A stretch of 64,000 nt of DNA from Mesorhabditis belari (taxonomy: Eukaryota; Nematoda; Chromadorea; Rhabditida; Rhabditidae), in NCBI GenBank assembly GCA_958450365.1, contig CAUEEP010000866.1:62001-126000 (forward strand), in the 5' to 3' direction. Below, in pieces: positions 23,101-32,900 of the stretch. The notes below the pieces were generated by a model. That model saw nothing but the letters and a program-made list of their open reading frames with translations, had not been told where the DNA came from and ran no database searches. Numbering within the stretch: the first letter of the stretch is position 1; each line of letters begins with the position of its first letter. Made by a program: the position numbers and the translations under genes.

Positions 23101-23374
23101 AGCCAATTTTTCCGTAGAGTTTTTTATAGATTTTTGCGAAAAAGGCGTTATTCACTCTCGAATTTGCTTGAAAGTGAACCGAAATTGATTTAAAAAGATG
23201 GAAATTGAACAAAAAAACACTTTTTTTATAGAGCAAACTATAGATTAATTGGTGAATTTGTTACTTTTTAACAGAAGCACGAAAAAAACGAAAAGACTTA
23301 TGCATCAACCTATTATTTCTAGACAAACCATTTATTTCCAAATACAGCAGAAAAAGTAGTAACAAAAATAGCAT
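17182..23374 (-). CDS. Multi-CUB transmembrane receptor, copy B
   Basis: It has the same architecture and order as copy A. The signal peptide is at 23374 (MLFLLLLFLLYLEING). The first CUB is at about 22750-22609 (NPGYPEKHQESIDCNWI), continued at 22530-22395 and about 21935-21830. Middle blocks lie at 21568-21440 (SNCGLDRVIIVNQN) and 19850-19500 (CICSMEKIVL, LPDFPPGVCDLATC). The last CUB is at 17960-17740 (CSYSITAADGAKIRL) and 17554-17400 (LFLRFVSDGSDTSKGF). The final exon to 17182 carries a single helix and a tail ending VERVSNLIG. Exon sequences are close to copy A, with scattered amino-acid changes. A 1.2-kb mariner (19936-21167) lies in an apparent intron, and another element fills intron 1. 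Whether both copies are expressed cannot be judged. Confidence 0.6.
18811..19087. mobile_element. hAT-like MITE in CUB copy B
   Basis: It has the same ends (TAGACTTGC...GCAAGTCTA) and the same 8-bp CTAGCTTG duplication (18803-18810 and 19088-19095) as 9936-10208. It is an orthologous insertion inherited through the tandem duplication. Confidence 0.75.
19936..21167 (+). mobile_element. Full-length but dead mariner element in CUB copy B
   Basis: The element is 1232 bp with ends TTAGGTACTTGCACAGGAAA and the complement of TCTTTTGCAAGTACCTAA, flanked by TA. CUB copy A has no insertion here (around 12255), so it arrived after the duplication. It contains one plus-strand transposase pseudogene. Confidence 0.85.
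20098..21093 (+). pseudogene. Mariner transposase pseudogene
   Basis: The start is MTDQKLMLQACLLYDPKMKK. A frameshift near 20170 moves the frame to ILSERTCQEWFRRFCEGDGS. Another break follows LLKKAMGSAF, then MMDEKW holds the first catalytic Asp. A TAG replaces a Trp codon after RKRQ at about 20579. The second catalytic motif, normally HDNAR, reads AHNFR, so the second Asp of the D,D34D triad is gone. YSPDLAPADFHLF keeps the third. The end is NNGEYLLE then TAA. Several independent lesions show an old inactive copy. Confidence 0.85.
21945..22178. repeat. Fold-back segment at the CUB exon 4 boundary, copy B
   Basis: The inner hairpin arms (GAACGGGCAATGGTTTTC and complement) and outer arms (CAAGTCGAGTCCGGCGAG) match 13040-13755, without the extra 480 bp seen in copy A. 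Confidence 0.65.
22794..23312. mobile_element. MITE in the first intron of CUB copy B
   Basis: The ends are TTAGGTTGATGCATAAGTC and the complement of GACTTATGCATCAACCTA, flanked by TA. The body is related to the elements at 7201-7687 and 55510-56133 (shared GGGTAGTCAAAAAG and TTTAAACCCGTTTTAAT-type blocks) although the tips differ. There is no transposase. Confidence 0.75.
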
Positions 23375-24119
23375 TGCTATGAATGTTTGATCAAAATTTT
23401 GAAATAAATTCTTGTCTTATAATCGATTTGCTTTCAGAAAGAATAGCCAAACTCCAAAAAGCGTTGAGTATAAACAATCGAGTCCGATTTGTAAAAAGGA
23501 CGGCTCTTTTTGTTTGGTTTTAAAAATAATCCATGATTCATGGAAGTTTAAAGTCTTATCGATTAGTTTACAAACATTCAATTGTTGATTATTGTAATAA
23601 GTAAGAAATAAAGACAGTATTCCTTTTAAATTCACTTTTTTCGAATAGCTTTTTAAAAAGTCACTTTGTTAAAGCCATTTACTGCTAATTCTGTTAAAAA
23701 GTTCAGCCGAAAATCAATTTTTTCGTAGACAGTAGTTAGTCCCTGATTTTTGTGAGTTTTTAGAAATTGACATACTCTCAGATGCAGTTTCAGTTTTGTT
23801 ACTATGAAATCATTTGTTTCACTGACGCAAGCCCAGTTTTCTGCTTTCTGCGCCGTACTTTTTCTTTTAAAAACATGAACCCAGCTACTCGTCACTTTTC
23901 TTTGAACTTTTTAAATACAGAAACCAAGAACACATGCTTTTTTGTAAGTTCTATTTGAACGGTGATGGCAGAGATGTTTGCAGAGATTCTCTTCTCTTCA
24001 CAACATCTCGAGAAGTCATTTTTGAGTGAAATACACAAATGAAAGCACAAAACGTGCAAATGAATTGCAACTGCTCAATGAAACTTGTTGGATTAAAGCA
24101 GTTCGGCCTGAGATATCTC

Positions 24120-24480
24120 TCATCACAAGTAATCACGTGTGGAAGAAAGGAATATCTGTAGTCCCGGGAGAGTAGGGCGGCAGAAACTGTGTGGCGCTGC
24201 AATCTCATCACATCTCTGATCACATGGGGAACCCACACGCCAAATTTCGAAACAAATCCCATTGAATGGAGATCGGCATGATAGGCCTTTAGTTGTTCTC
24301 CCAGAGCACTGGTTGATTGTTTGTTGTCGATCGAGCTCAGTTAGAGCTGTTTCATTGAAGTCATTCACGCTTCCACCCCTCGCCTTTTCCTCTAGGGAAA
24401 AGTCGCCTTTCTCGAAACGATGAAACCATCTGTGAGCGGTTGTTAGACTAAGTGAACCTTGCCCATAAACATTATTAATG
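24120..24480 (-). pseudogene. Mariner transposase N-terminal relic
   Basis: The minus-strand reading INNVYGQGSLSLTTAHRWFH, then FEKGDFSLEEKARGG, is the DNA-binding part of an irritans-type mariner transposase. It continues to CDQRCDEIAAPHSF and is then cut. The catalytic half is absent. It lies at the same place relative to CUB copy B as the 15849-16575 relic does to copy A, so the two may be differently deleted remains of one ancestral insertion. Confidence 0.7.
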
Positions 24481-26420
24481 CCCCATAAGCACGGATGGTA
24501 GTGGAATTTTCTTTGAAGCGAAACAAAAGGACATGCCGAAGATAGCCTTTCGGTAGAGTATCGGATGCCTTCAAAAGAAAGACAAAAATAAAACAGAAAA
24601 TACCAATATTCCATTTGGATTTTTTAGTAATTAATAGTTGAAGAGTGGCGTAAACAAACTCCTTTTTATCTGAATGCTTTTGGCGCTGGGGAATACTGAT
24701 AAGAGAAGAAAAAAATCATCATTTTGATCTTTCCAACCTAATATAAGACTGCTTTCAAAGTCTTAGCTAAAGCCTTATGTAAGGCCTAATTATTGTAAGC
24801 TTTCTCGCGCGATTGGAGTCTAGTTTGAACTGTTTTTGTAACTTTGTTAAGTGCATTGCTGACTGCGGGGGCGATTTGGTGTTTACATTTGATCTTTGTC
24901 GAGAGACGTCAAATGAATGCCAATGAATTGCCCGGCTGGACCTGAAAAGGAGTAAACCCAATGAACTCCTCAAAAATTTTTTTACTCTTCAATGTTTGAA
25001 CTGCAATATTTGACCACAAGTATGCGAGGAAATGGTTTTCCGGGATCAAGTAAAACGTAGTATTTGCGGATACAGAAAAACTGGCAAAGACTTTCAAAGT
25101 AATGCTTACAATAAGCTGCATTAGAGCAGAAATATTTTAATACTGATTGTTTCTAAATGAAAACATTATATTCAATTGACCGTTTTTGACTCAGACACAG
25201 AAAAAAGCTAACAATTCAGCCAACAGTTTTCTCACAGTTTAAAAATCGAGTTCTTCTGTGAATACAGGGTCAATATTTATGGAAACCAATAGATCACCAG
25301 GTTTCAAGCTTGTTTTATACAAATCTAATATTTAAAAAGAAATAAACATATCAAAAACATAGATTTTAAGAAGTTTAAGTCATTCTTTTTCAAGATTATT
25401 GCCTTTCACGTTGTGTTTGTTCAGAAATTCCGGTGGAAAGTGCTCACTGTGCTCACTGTGGTAAGGAAATCGTATGATTTGAGTTTGTCACAAACTTACG
25501 TTAAGTTTTCTTGAGAGAATCAAAACTGGAATATGTTTCGAACATTTTTAATGTCCCATAAATTTGAAAACTCGTAAATAGTGAAGAATTTCTTATTATT
25601 AAAGAAGAATAGCTAGGTCTGATCCCTGTAATTTAGTAACCGCGTTCCAATAAATCAGTTTTTCGCATAACAAATTGAGTAAACAGTAAAAGTGTGGATG
25701 CCATGTTTGTCCTAACTTTGTAATTCAGTGCTTTCTTCAATGATTTTTTGCAGAAACTGATTTTGGAAGCGCTAAACAACCTTCAAACTCAAAAGTTCCC
25801 ATAAATATTGAAGTATTTCAAAAAGTAATAGAAGTAATATGTACTCTACTCGTATTTCGAACAAGAAACAAGCCTTATAACTCGTTAACTTTAACTTCTC
25901 TGGTTTTAACTTGTCCATACACAGTTAAAACCTAAAGTTAGCTACTTTACTTGATCAAGAATTATGTCTAGTCTGAATGCAATTCATCCAATTCGTCCTG
26001 AGTGCGGCTAACGGGAATATTTTTGGGCATAGTACTAACTATACCTTTACCTTATACATTTTATATTGTTTTTATAAAACCGATAGTCTTAATCAATTTA
26101 AGCAGCTTTTCTGTGCCTTTTTGACTAAATTAGTCAAAAAATCGCTTCCTACGTAATCACAAGACCATCGCCAGACCAAAGAATTCGAAGAAGTTTGGAA
26201 ATCATTAGAAGAGAAAAAGTTAACTAGTCTTTTCTAAAAAACTACATATTTGACCACATGAACTGTGAAAGAAATTAACCTGTGAAATTGGGAGAAAAGC
26301 AAACAAATCACTTGAACTCTGGTAAAAAGAAGTAACATGTGAATGGCGTTGTTCAAATAGAACTGAAAGTGGTCAATTGGGCGGGGGACAGCAAGGAAAC
26401 AAATTTTAGACGAATAGTTT
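24480..26420. other. Intergenic stretch without a supported gene
   Basis: The only ORF of note is on the minus strand at 25121-24909 (start MQLIVSITLKVFASFSVSAN, signal-peptide-like, followed by a TTTCAG/GTCCAG context). No partner exons or conserved motif were found, so it is not called a gene. The rest is AT-rich with no recognised repeat. Confidence 0.4.
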
Positions 26421-26423
26421 GAG

Positions 26424-26431
26424 TATAAATA
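26424..26431 (+). promoter_or_regulatory. TATA box of the Gly-rich gene
   Basis: TATAAATA lies 64 bp upstream of the ATG at 26488, the same octamer and nearly the same spacing as at 1067. Confidence 0.6.
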
Positions 26432-26487
26432 TCGGTGGGGAAGTTGGAGAAATCATTCGGCTCTCATTTGAATCTTCTCTAGTCAAG

Positions 26488-27177
26488 ATGAAAACTCTCT
26501 GCTTGATCGCTCTCGGCTTGGCCGTCATGTAAGTCTTTTCAAGTTTAGAATCAAGATTCAAGTCAAGTAGACAAGTTTCTAGATAAACTCATAAGACTAA
26601 GTCTTAAACATTAAAAGAAAAACCTTCAGAAGATAATTCTTATAGTGTAACATCAGACTAGGATCTGTTCGGTATTAGAGCTAGTTGAATCTAGGCCTCA
26701 AATGAGTCCAGGCTTTCAAATCATTGAGCAATGACCTTATGAACTCTTGCGGTGTTGGAAAGATATATCAATTTCAGGGTTGTGGCTCAAGGACCTGGAG
26801 GTGGTGGCCGAGGAGGCGGTCAGCAAGGTGGCCAAATGGGAGGACAACAAGGAGGCCAAATGGGAGGACAGCAAGGAGGACAGATGGGAGGACAACAAGG
26901 AGGACAGCGAACTGGTCAACAAGGAGGATTTGGAGGACAACAGGGCGGTCAGATGGGAGGCCAACAAGGTGGACAGATGGGAGGACAACGTGGTGGACAG
27001 ATGGGAGGACAACAGGGCGGACAACAGGGCGGACAACAGGGCGGACAACAGGGCGGACAACAGGGTGGACAAATGGGCGGACAACGTGGTGGACAGATGG
27101 GAGGACAACAAGGAGGCCAAATGGGCGGACAAGGAGGTCAGATGGGCGGACAAGGAGGACGCCCTGGAGGAAGATAA
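26488..27177 (+). CDS. Secreted Gly/Gln-rich repeat protein (146 aa, two exons)
   Basis: Exon 1 (26488-26528) encodes a signal peptide, MKTLCLIALGLAV. Exon 2 (26778-27177) follows a TTTCAG acceptor and completes a Met codon split by the intron. The mature part starts VAQGPGGGGRGGG and is then a run of GGQQGGQM units (with GGQRGGQM variants), ending in GRPGGR before TAA. There is no cysteine after the signal peptide and almost no hydrophobic residue. Short, secreted Gly-rich proteins of nematodes are often antimicrobial-type or cuticle-associated; the Gln/Gly repeat fits that class but has no specific assignment. TATA box and AATAAA are both present, so this looks like an active gene. The repetitive DNA keeps several other frames open on both strands; only this frame has a promoter, signal peptide and splice sites. 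Confidence 0.8.
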
Positions 27178-27220
27178 GCTTTCCATCCATAAACATAAGA
27201 GATGTGAATACTATGTATTT

Positions 27221-27226
27221 AATAAA
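27221..27226 (+). terminator. Polyadenylation signal of the Gly-rich gene
   Basis: AATAAA occurs 44 bp after the stop codon. Confidence 0.55.
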
Positions 27227-27447
27227 ACTTGCATTCAATGATCTTTATTTGAAAGAACGACACCAAGACGGTAAAGAAAATGTTCCAGTAAAAAGAAGTC
27301 AAGAAAATGTTCAAGAGTCAAAAACATGAGAAAAGTCAAACATTTTATTGAGCCAACAAGTTACGGTTTGAAAAATGAAAGTTTTTACAAAGCTATTTTG
27401 ATTTTTGAGGTACAAATTGACAAACTCTTGAAGTTTTAAAGCAAGTT

Positions 27448-29811
27448 CTATCCGCTATTTTCACAGCCCGGGACATTGTAGGGCCAATCACAAACAGTGA
27501 GATTCGGATTCCATACAGTACCAGGACCACAAGGCATACGGGTCCAGCCAGCGGGAGCACACTGGAAACAATCAATATTTCAATATTGCCATTTCAATAT
27601 TCCAAATCAATCAATATTTCCATTTCAAATGCATTATTCGTTTTCAATTTGAACTTTGAGAACCAAGACTTCAATGGAACTCTGTTTGACTAAATTACCT
27701 GGTAGAAATAATTACAAGAAGTTGGATCAGCTCGATAGTTAGCAGCACCAGCTTGTTGCTGAAAGATTATTAAATGTCTAGATAAATAATCAGCCAGACT
27801 TGACAAGGCATTCCGGGATAAATTGATGGCACTGTTGACATTGAAGCCTTAGTTGTTTGAGACTTGGTTGTAGCTTTGGTGGTTGGAGTTCCTAAGGTTC
27901 ATTTTTAAACAGCTAACTATTATTGCTCACCAATGATGTATGGCCGTTTGCAGATTGCCGTTTGAAAGCTGAAAGTACACTGGAGATCATCCCATTTCTG
28001 GTATTGATACCACCACGGGACGTTGAGGCCAAAGGGAGAGCTGAGCACCTGGAAATGTACAAGATCCTTTTGACAATGCAACTTGAAATAAAGCCGACAT
28101 TTGACTTTGGCCATTCAACAGCTTGAACAAAAGGCATAAAAGGTGAAATCCTTTCTGCTAATTTCATTTCCAAATCTCTGACTTCATCAAGGAATTGATT
28201 CATATTGACGAATAAATTTTGACAAAATCTGATCCGATTCACCAAAAACCAAAGAGATTTCTCGGGGAATTCGTAGGATTTCTGTTGAATTTCAATAGTT
28301 TTCAGAGAGATTTCCGAGGAATTTCTAAGTCAATCTAACTTTGACTACCGAACTCACTTGTATACAACTCTGCCCGCCATCATTATTCGGGCCGACAGGC
28401 ACCCAATTGGTGTAATCCCATGGGGTATTGTCAATCCATTTCCAGTCCCCTGGGTTTGATCCCGTCTAAATGTTAGAAGTGTCTCTTAAAATTGCAATCA
28501 AGCAGTATTTGGAGCACAGGTAGCTGCAATTCTGGTTAGTTGTGGTAAGTTCTCAAATCTTTGCTGCAAAAACTAACCCTCTGTCCACCAATCAACGTCT
28601 GGCCATTTCCAATCGCTTTGTGCTGACAAGAGATTTCTAAAATGAAAATGAGGTGCTAGCATGAGATAAGCAATGAGATGCGCTTTTTGCGCCAAAATCT
28701 TTTGCGCCAATTTCATTTGCACTAAATGAGCTTTTTTTCAAAAACACTCACAAGAATTAGTTGATTTTGTACTTGATTGACAAAAATTAGATGATTTTGA
28801 CGAATAGACTACAGAAAAAGATATTTTTGTGTGTGTTTTTCTCGCTTTATCGATTTCAAGTAGTATTCAGAGTTAGGAGAAGCGGCAATATGGCTCTCAA
28901 TCGCCACAAGATCTTGCAGCATTTTCAACAAACGGCAAACTGATAACAGCTTCATTTCTAATATTTCTATAGCCTCTAAAACTTCTAAAGATCAAGTCTG
29001 GTAATTTATTGACCTTTACCAGTTTAATGAATCAAAAAACTTTTCGATTTGAAACTTGTGCTAGGTAGAATGCTCAAAAATTGAGGTGCGCCAAATTATT
29101 TGCGCTACGTATCGTTTGCGCCAATTTTCATTATCAATTAACAAAATCACTGTAACAAATTACTTTTTCCCAACTTTTTTTCAGTTTACTACTTCACAAT
29201 TTTAATTCAAACTGTTTTCAATTAGAAAACACGTTTAAATACCTACACACACCCCAAAAACAGCATTTTTGTGTCACCGATTGGGATTTTTGCTCTTTAT
29301 ATCGATTTTATGTTATTTTCCGGCAAAGGCGTCAAAGTAGCGAGCATCGCCGACGAAAAAAAGTAGTAAAAGAATAAAAATAAACAATCAAAGCTGGTAG
29401 GAAAGAGTATTGAAAAGCGCAAATTTGGCGCAAATGATACGTGGCGGAAATAATTTGGCACTTTTGCTAGCACCTCATGTAAATTTCTACGTTAAAGTGA
29501 CTTCACAAGAATAGCTTTTGAGATAACATAAAAATCTAACCATTAATCAACATGTCTTCTTCGTAAGAGTGAATCGAGGCAAGCGTTCCGTTGATTTCCT
29601 TGCATTTAGAGACACCCTGTGTAAAGGTGAATCCACCAATGATCACCTATACTTGTTAGTTTATTATCAAAACTATTTTATATGGACTTACCTTATAACA
29701 GCTCTTAAACCTGACATCTAGAAGCCAACCCGGCGGACAACTGACAACAACAATATGAGCGGTCACCGTGTACAATGCAAAAAAAGCACCAATGCAAAGT
29801 GGTCTGAGCAT
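27448..29811 (-). CDS. Secreted C-type lectin with C-terminal chitin-binding domain (269 aa, eight exons)
   Basis: Eight minus-strand exons join in phase: 29811-29692, 29646-29541, 28636-28578, 28465-28358, 28081-27931, 27891-27800, 27758-27699 and 27561-27448 (810 nt including stop). Residues 1-22 are a signal peptide ([20 protein letters not shown]...). The C-type lectin domain spans about 25-180: [62 protein letters not shown]. The sugar-site WND triplet is not obvious, so calcium-dependent sugar binding is uncertain. A Thr/Ser-rich linker (about 183-205) leads to a peritrophin-A/CBM14 domain with the standard six cysteines (...[10 protein letters not shown]..., [12 protein letters not shown]). 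The lectin plus chitin binder suggests a role at chitinous surfaces such as pharynx lining, eggshell or fungal walls. It is the most complete multi-exon gene in the window. A transposon sits in intron 2. Confidence 0.88.
28650..29476. mobile_element. Element with GAGGTGCTAGCA ends in intron 2 of the lectin gene
   Basis: The left end is TGAGGTGCTAGCA and the right end is its complement. Subterminal motifs TTTGCGCCAA and TTGGCGCAAA also mirror each other. The 0.8-kb body has no coding frame. The target duplication is unclear, so the superfamily is not assigned. Confidence 0.65.
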
Positions 29812-30440
29812 CTCCTTTTCAGAAAAATCTCAGAAAAATGAGATTTTCAAGTTTTCTGTTCCTTATAAATAACTTCAGCGGCTGGTCAAATAACCATTGA
29901 AGCTTGTGTTTTTAAACCAAATACCGCAAATGGACGAAATACTGAATTTTGAAAGAAATACCGCTATTGTTTGCACAATAGCCAATGGTTTCGAACACTC
30001 AATTTAGAACCGTTATTCGAAATAACACTTTTCAAGAAAAGGTTCAGGCTTTTAAAGCACTTACTTAATTTTTTACCAAAATTCTTTTACTAATTCGCTT
30101 GTACCTAAAGACACAAAACAAAGACCTAGAGCTTAAACATACAAAAGGGGTAGCGACATAGAAGTAAAATGCATTTGCGGACAAACAATTACATTTTGGG
30201 GAAAAAATTGTACGGAAAACCCTGAACATGGATAATCTTTCATCAGATTAACTCTTGTAAGATGAAAAAATAGCGGTGATTTGGTTGATTTTAGAAGAAA
30301 ATCGTCATTGAGATCATTGAGATCATTAATCAGATCATTGAACTGAATATGTTCCTTTGAATTTGATTCTGATTATCGAGGCCTTGGGTAAATTTGTATT
30401 TCTATAAAATAATCTCAACTTATCAACACTTCTCATTAAA

Positions 30441-30632
30441 ATGGTAGATCCAGTGCTATTTGAAAAAGTCATCATCTATCTTAACAGCATCTTGGCCTAT
30501 TTGATGAATGGAATCCTCATCTATTTCATTCTCTTTCACAGTCGGAAAGAAATGGGCAACTATCGATATTTGATGTTATCATTTGCAGTTTTTAATCGAT
30601 TCTATCCGACAGTTCATTTGCCGGTGATGCCG
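30441..30632 (+). pseudogene. str-type chemoreceptor, orphan first exon (unit X, gene 1)
   Basis: The exon encodes 64 residues, starting MVDPVLFEKVIIYLNSILAY, with TM1 and the EMGNYRYLMLSFAVF motif (GxYxYLM) typical of Str-family 7TM receptors, and ends at a GTGAG donor. No exon 2-8 of this gene follows before the next receptor starts at 31145. The counterpart in unit Y (42355) still has its downstream exons, so X has suffered an internal deletion. Confidence 0.75.
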
Positions 30633-31379
30633 GTGAGTTGTTTTCTACTGATCCGGTGTTGCCAACGTACAGAGTGGCGCACAATTATGGAGACTCGGTT
30701 TTTCGACTGTAACTCGACGCCCAATTCTTCGATTCCAAAGGAAATGATTTCGAAAGTACAAAATATCAAACTTGCCAATTACACTGAATTGTTGACTGTT
30801 TTGGGTAATTCTTTAAACCAGCTACGTTCTGGAATTTGATGAGCTTAATAAACTTTTATTTTAGATTAGATATTTCAAAGAACGCACAAGATGAACACAC
30901 TGAAGTAAAGTTCAAAACTAGAAAGAGCCGGTGATAAAAATTAAGACTAAAATTGCGCACTTGTAATTCAATTAGATAAAAAGACGCAAAAAGGAAAGAA
31001 TTTGGTTGTTCTTTGGAGGAAATAATCGTTCTTTTAGGCTGAAAATTCAAGAAGTAATGAGTTTTGGAGCATTGTAAGCATTGTAAAATTCGGTGACGAT
31101 TCAACTTCCCAAAAAGCTCATAGCACATTTTGACAAGTTTCAAAATGACAGATCTGACCATTGTTGGGCAATCGATCATCTATTTCAACAGTACATTAGC
31201 ATATTTAATGAATGAAATCCTCATCTATTTCATCCTTTTTCATAGCAGGAAAGATATGGGCAACTATCGATATTTCATGTTATCATTTGCGGTTTTCAAT
31301 CTTTTCTATCCAACAGTTCATTTGGCAGTGATGTCGGTGAGTTATCTTCTACTGATGTAGCCGGTATATTTAACGCAAA

Positions 31380-31620
31380 TAACATTTCCAAAAGAAAGCT
31401 TTAGAGCTGGACCAAGACCCCATTTTCCAGGTCAAGACACGTCAAAGCCAAGGCAAACTAAAGCTGCGAAGTAATGCATCAAACATAAATATTGAATGCA
31501 AATGAAGGGAAAGAAGGATAAGAAGGAAATTGGCTAGGATAGGATTCAAACTCAAGCCGAAAGACTTCATGGGTTCCATAGACTAGCACACTATCCACTA
31601 GACCGGAAAAGCCGATGGGA
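31380..31620 (-). repeat. tRNA-headed (SINE-like) repeat
   Basis: Read on the minus strand from about 31618, the first 80 bases resemble a tRNA: GGTCTAGTGGATAG (D-arm/A-box) and GAGTTTGAATCCT (B-box) at suitable spacing. A unique tail follows, ending near 31385 with GGTCCAGCTCTAAAGC. A paralogous copy is at 46940-47172 with a better B-box, GGTTCGAAAC. The tail alone recurs at about 44700-44770. The copies at 31380 and 46940 lie in the same intron of duplicated genes and may be one insertion. Confidence 0.45.
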
Positions 31621-31721
31621 AGTTGTGATTGGGAAATAAAAAAATATCAGGTTGGCAACTAAATAATGGCCCTTTTCAGTAAAAACAAAAAATTTATTAA
31701 CAAGATGAACAAATATCAACA

Positions 31722-32741
31722 TCAATCCAAAAGGTATTCTCCGTCATTCTTTATTACTTCTTTCCACTTTTGACGGAGCAACTGGATTCCTCTCTTGAAA
31801 AATTCTTCTGGTTGATCGTCAAAGAACTTCTGCACTGAAATTCGGACTTCGTCAAGGTCATTGAACTTTTTCTCGGCTAGAAAGTGTTGCATCGATCGAA
31901 AAAGATGGTAATCACTAGGCCCCATATCCGGGCTGTATGGCGCATGAGGAAGAACATTCCAGCCCAACTCCTCGATTTTCTCCATTGTAAGTTTTGCAGT
32001 GTGTGGTTTTGCGTTATCATGGAGAAAATGAATTGAAGAGGGTTCGAGTCCTTGAGAGCGAATTGCTTGATCTACACGAAGTAGTTGAGACGAATAGAGT
32101 TCTGAATTAACCGTTTGCCGGCTTTTGAGAACCTCGAAATGCACCAACCCACGAGAACTCCACCACACACAGAGGAGAGTTTTCTTTGAGTGAATATCCG
32201 GCTTCGGAGTTGGTTTTGGGTCTTCGTTTGTGCTAAGCCACTGTCGTTTTCGCGTTCGATTATCATAAAAGATCTATTTTTCATCAGAAGTGACAATGGA
32301 ATCCAAGAAGCTTCCCTTTTTCGCAAGTTTTAGTAGTATTCCAGCTGTGATAACACGGGTAGCCCTATTTTCTTCGCTCAATTCATGCGGAATCCACTTT
32401 CCACTGCGGTTACTTTTCCCCAATGCATGAAGTCGCTTTTCGATTGCAGTATGCAAAAAGCCCAATCGATCCCCTAGCTCGCTTGATGTTTGACTTGGAT
32501 CCTCCTTTAAAGCTGCTTCCAAAATATCGTTCTGCAGAAGTTTGGGTCGTCCTTGGCGAGGCTCATCTTCAAGACTTTCATCCCCTTCCTTGAACCGTCG
32601 ATACCATCTCTTACATTGTGTTTCGGAAAGAGCTTCATCACCAAAAACTCGCAATAAATCTCTGTGAGATTCGGCAGCTGTTTTGTCTTGTTTGTAGTCG
32701 TACCAGAGACAGACACGCATTCGATATTTGAGATCTTCCAT
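31722..32741 (-). pseudogene. Mariner 1 transposase with a single nonsense codon
   Basis: The frame from ATG at 32741 to TGA/TAA-type stop at 31722 spans 340 codons with no frameshift. It shows the start MEDLKYRMRVCLWYDYKQDK, the helix-turn-helix region (RWYRRFKEGDESLEDEPRQG), the linker WIPHELSEENR and the triad: SDEK, FLHDNAKPHT and MGPSDYHLF, with 34 residues between the second and third Asp (D,D34D). Codon 156 is TAG where mariners have Trp right after DEK. This is the only obvious lesion, so the copy is young compared with the other mariners here. The ends are interrupted by mariner 2 as well. Confidence 0.85.
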
Positions 32742-32900
32742 TTCTAAACAAAATTATTTGAAAAGTATCAAATCAAGGAAAGTAAAAAACGTATAATAAT
32801 GCACCAGAAATTCAGTAATATTCAATTAACAACAAGCGAGGGTAGATTAAACGCAAAGATTAAAAGATTTTATCAAAAAAGGGCGAGGGCCATTATTTAC

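Noticed and set aside
24767..25121. Minus-strand ORFs with a possible signal peptide
   Set aside because: No supporting second exon, homologous motif or duplicate copy; kept only as a remark in the intergenic entry.
26724..27329. Long overlapping frames of Arg/Thr-rich, Ser/Leu-rich and Asp/Lys-rich proteins
   Set aside because: They are other frames of the Gly/Gln repeat; none has a signal peptide or splice support.
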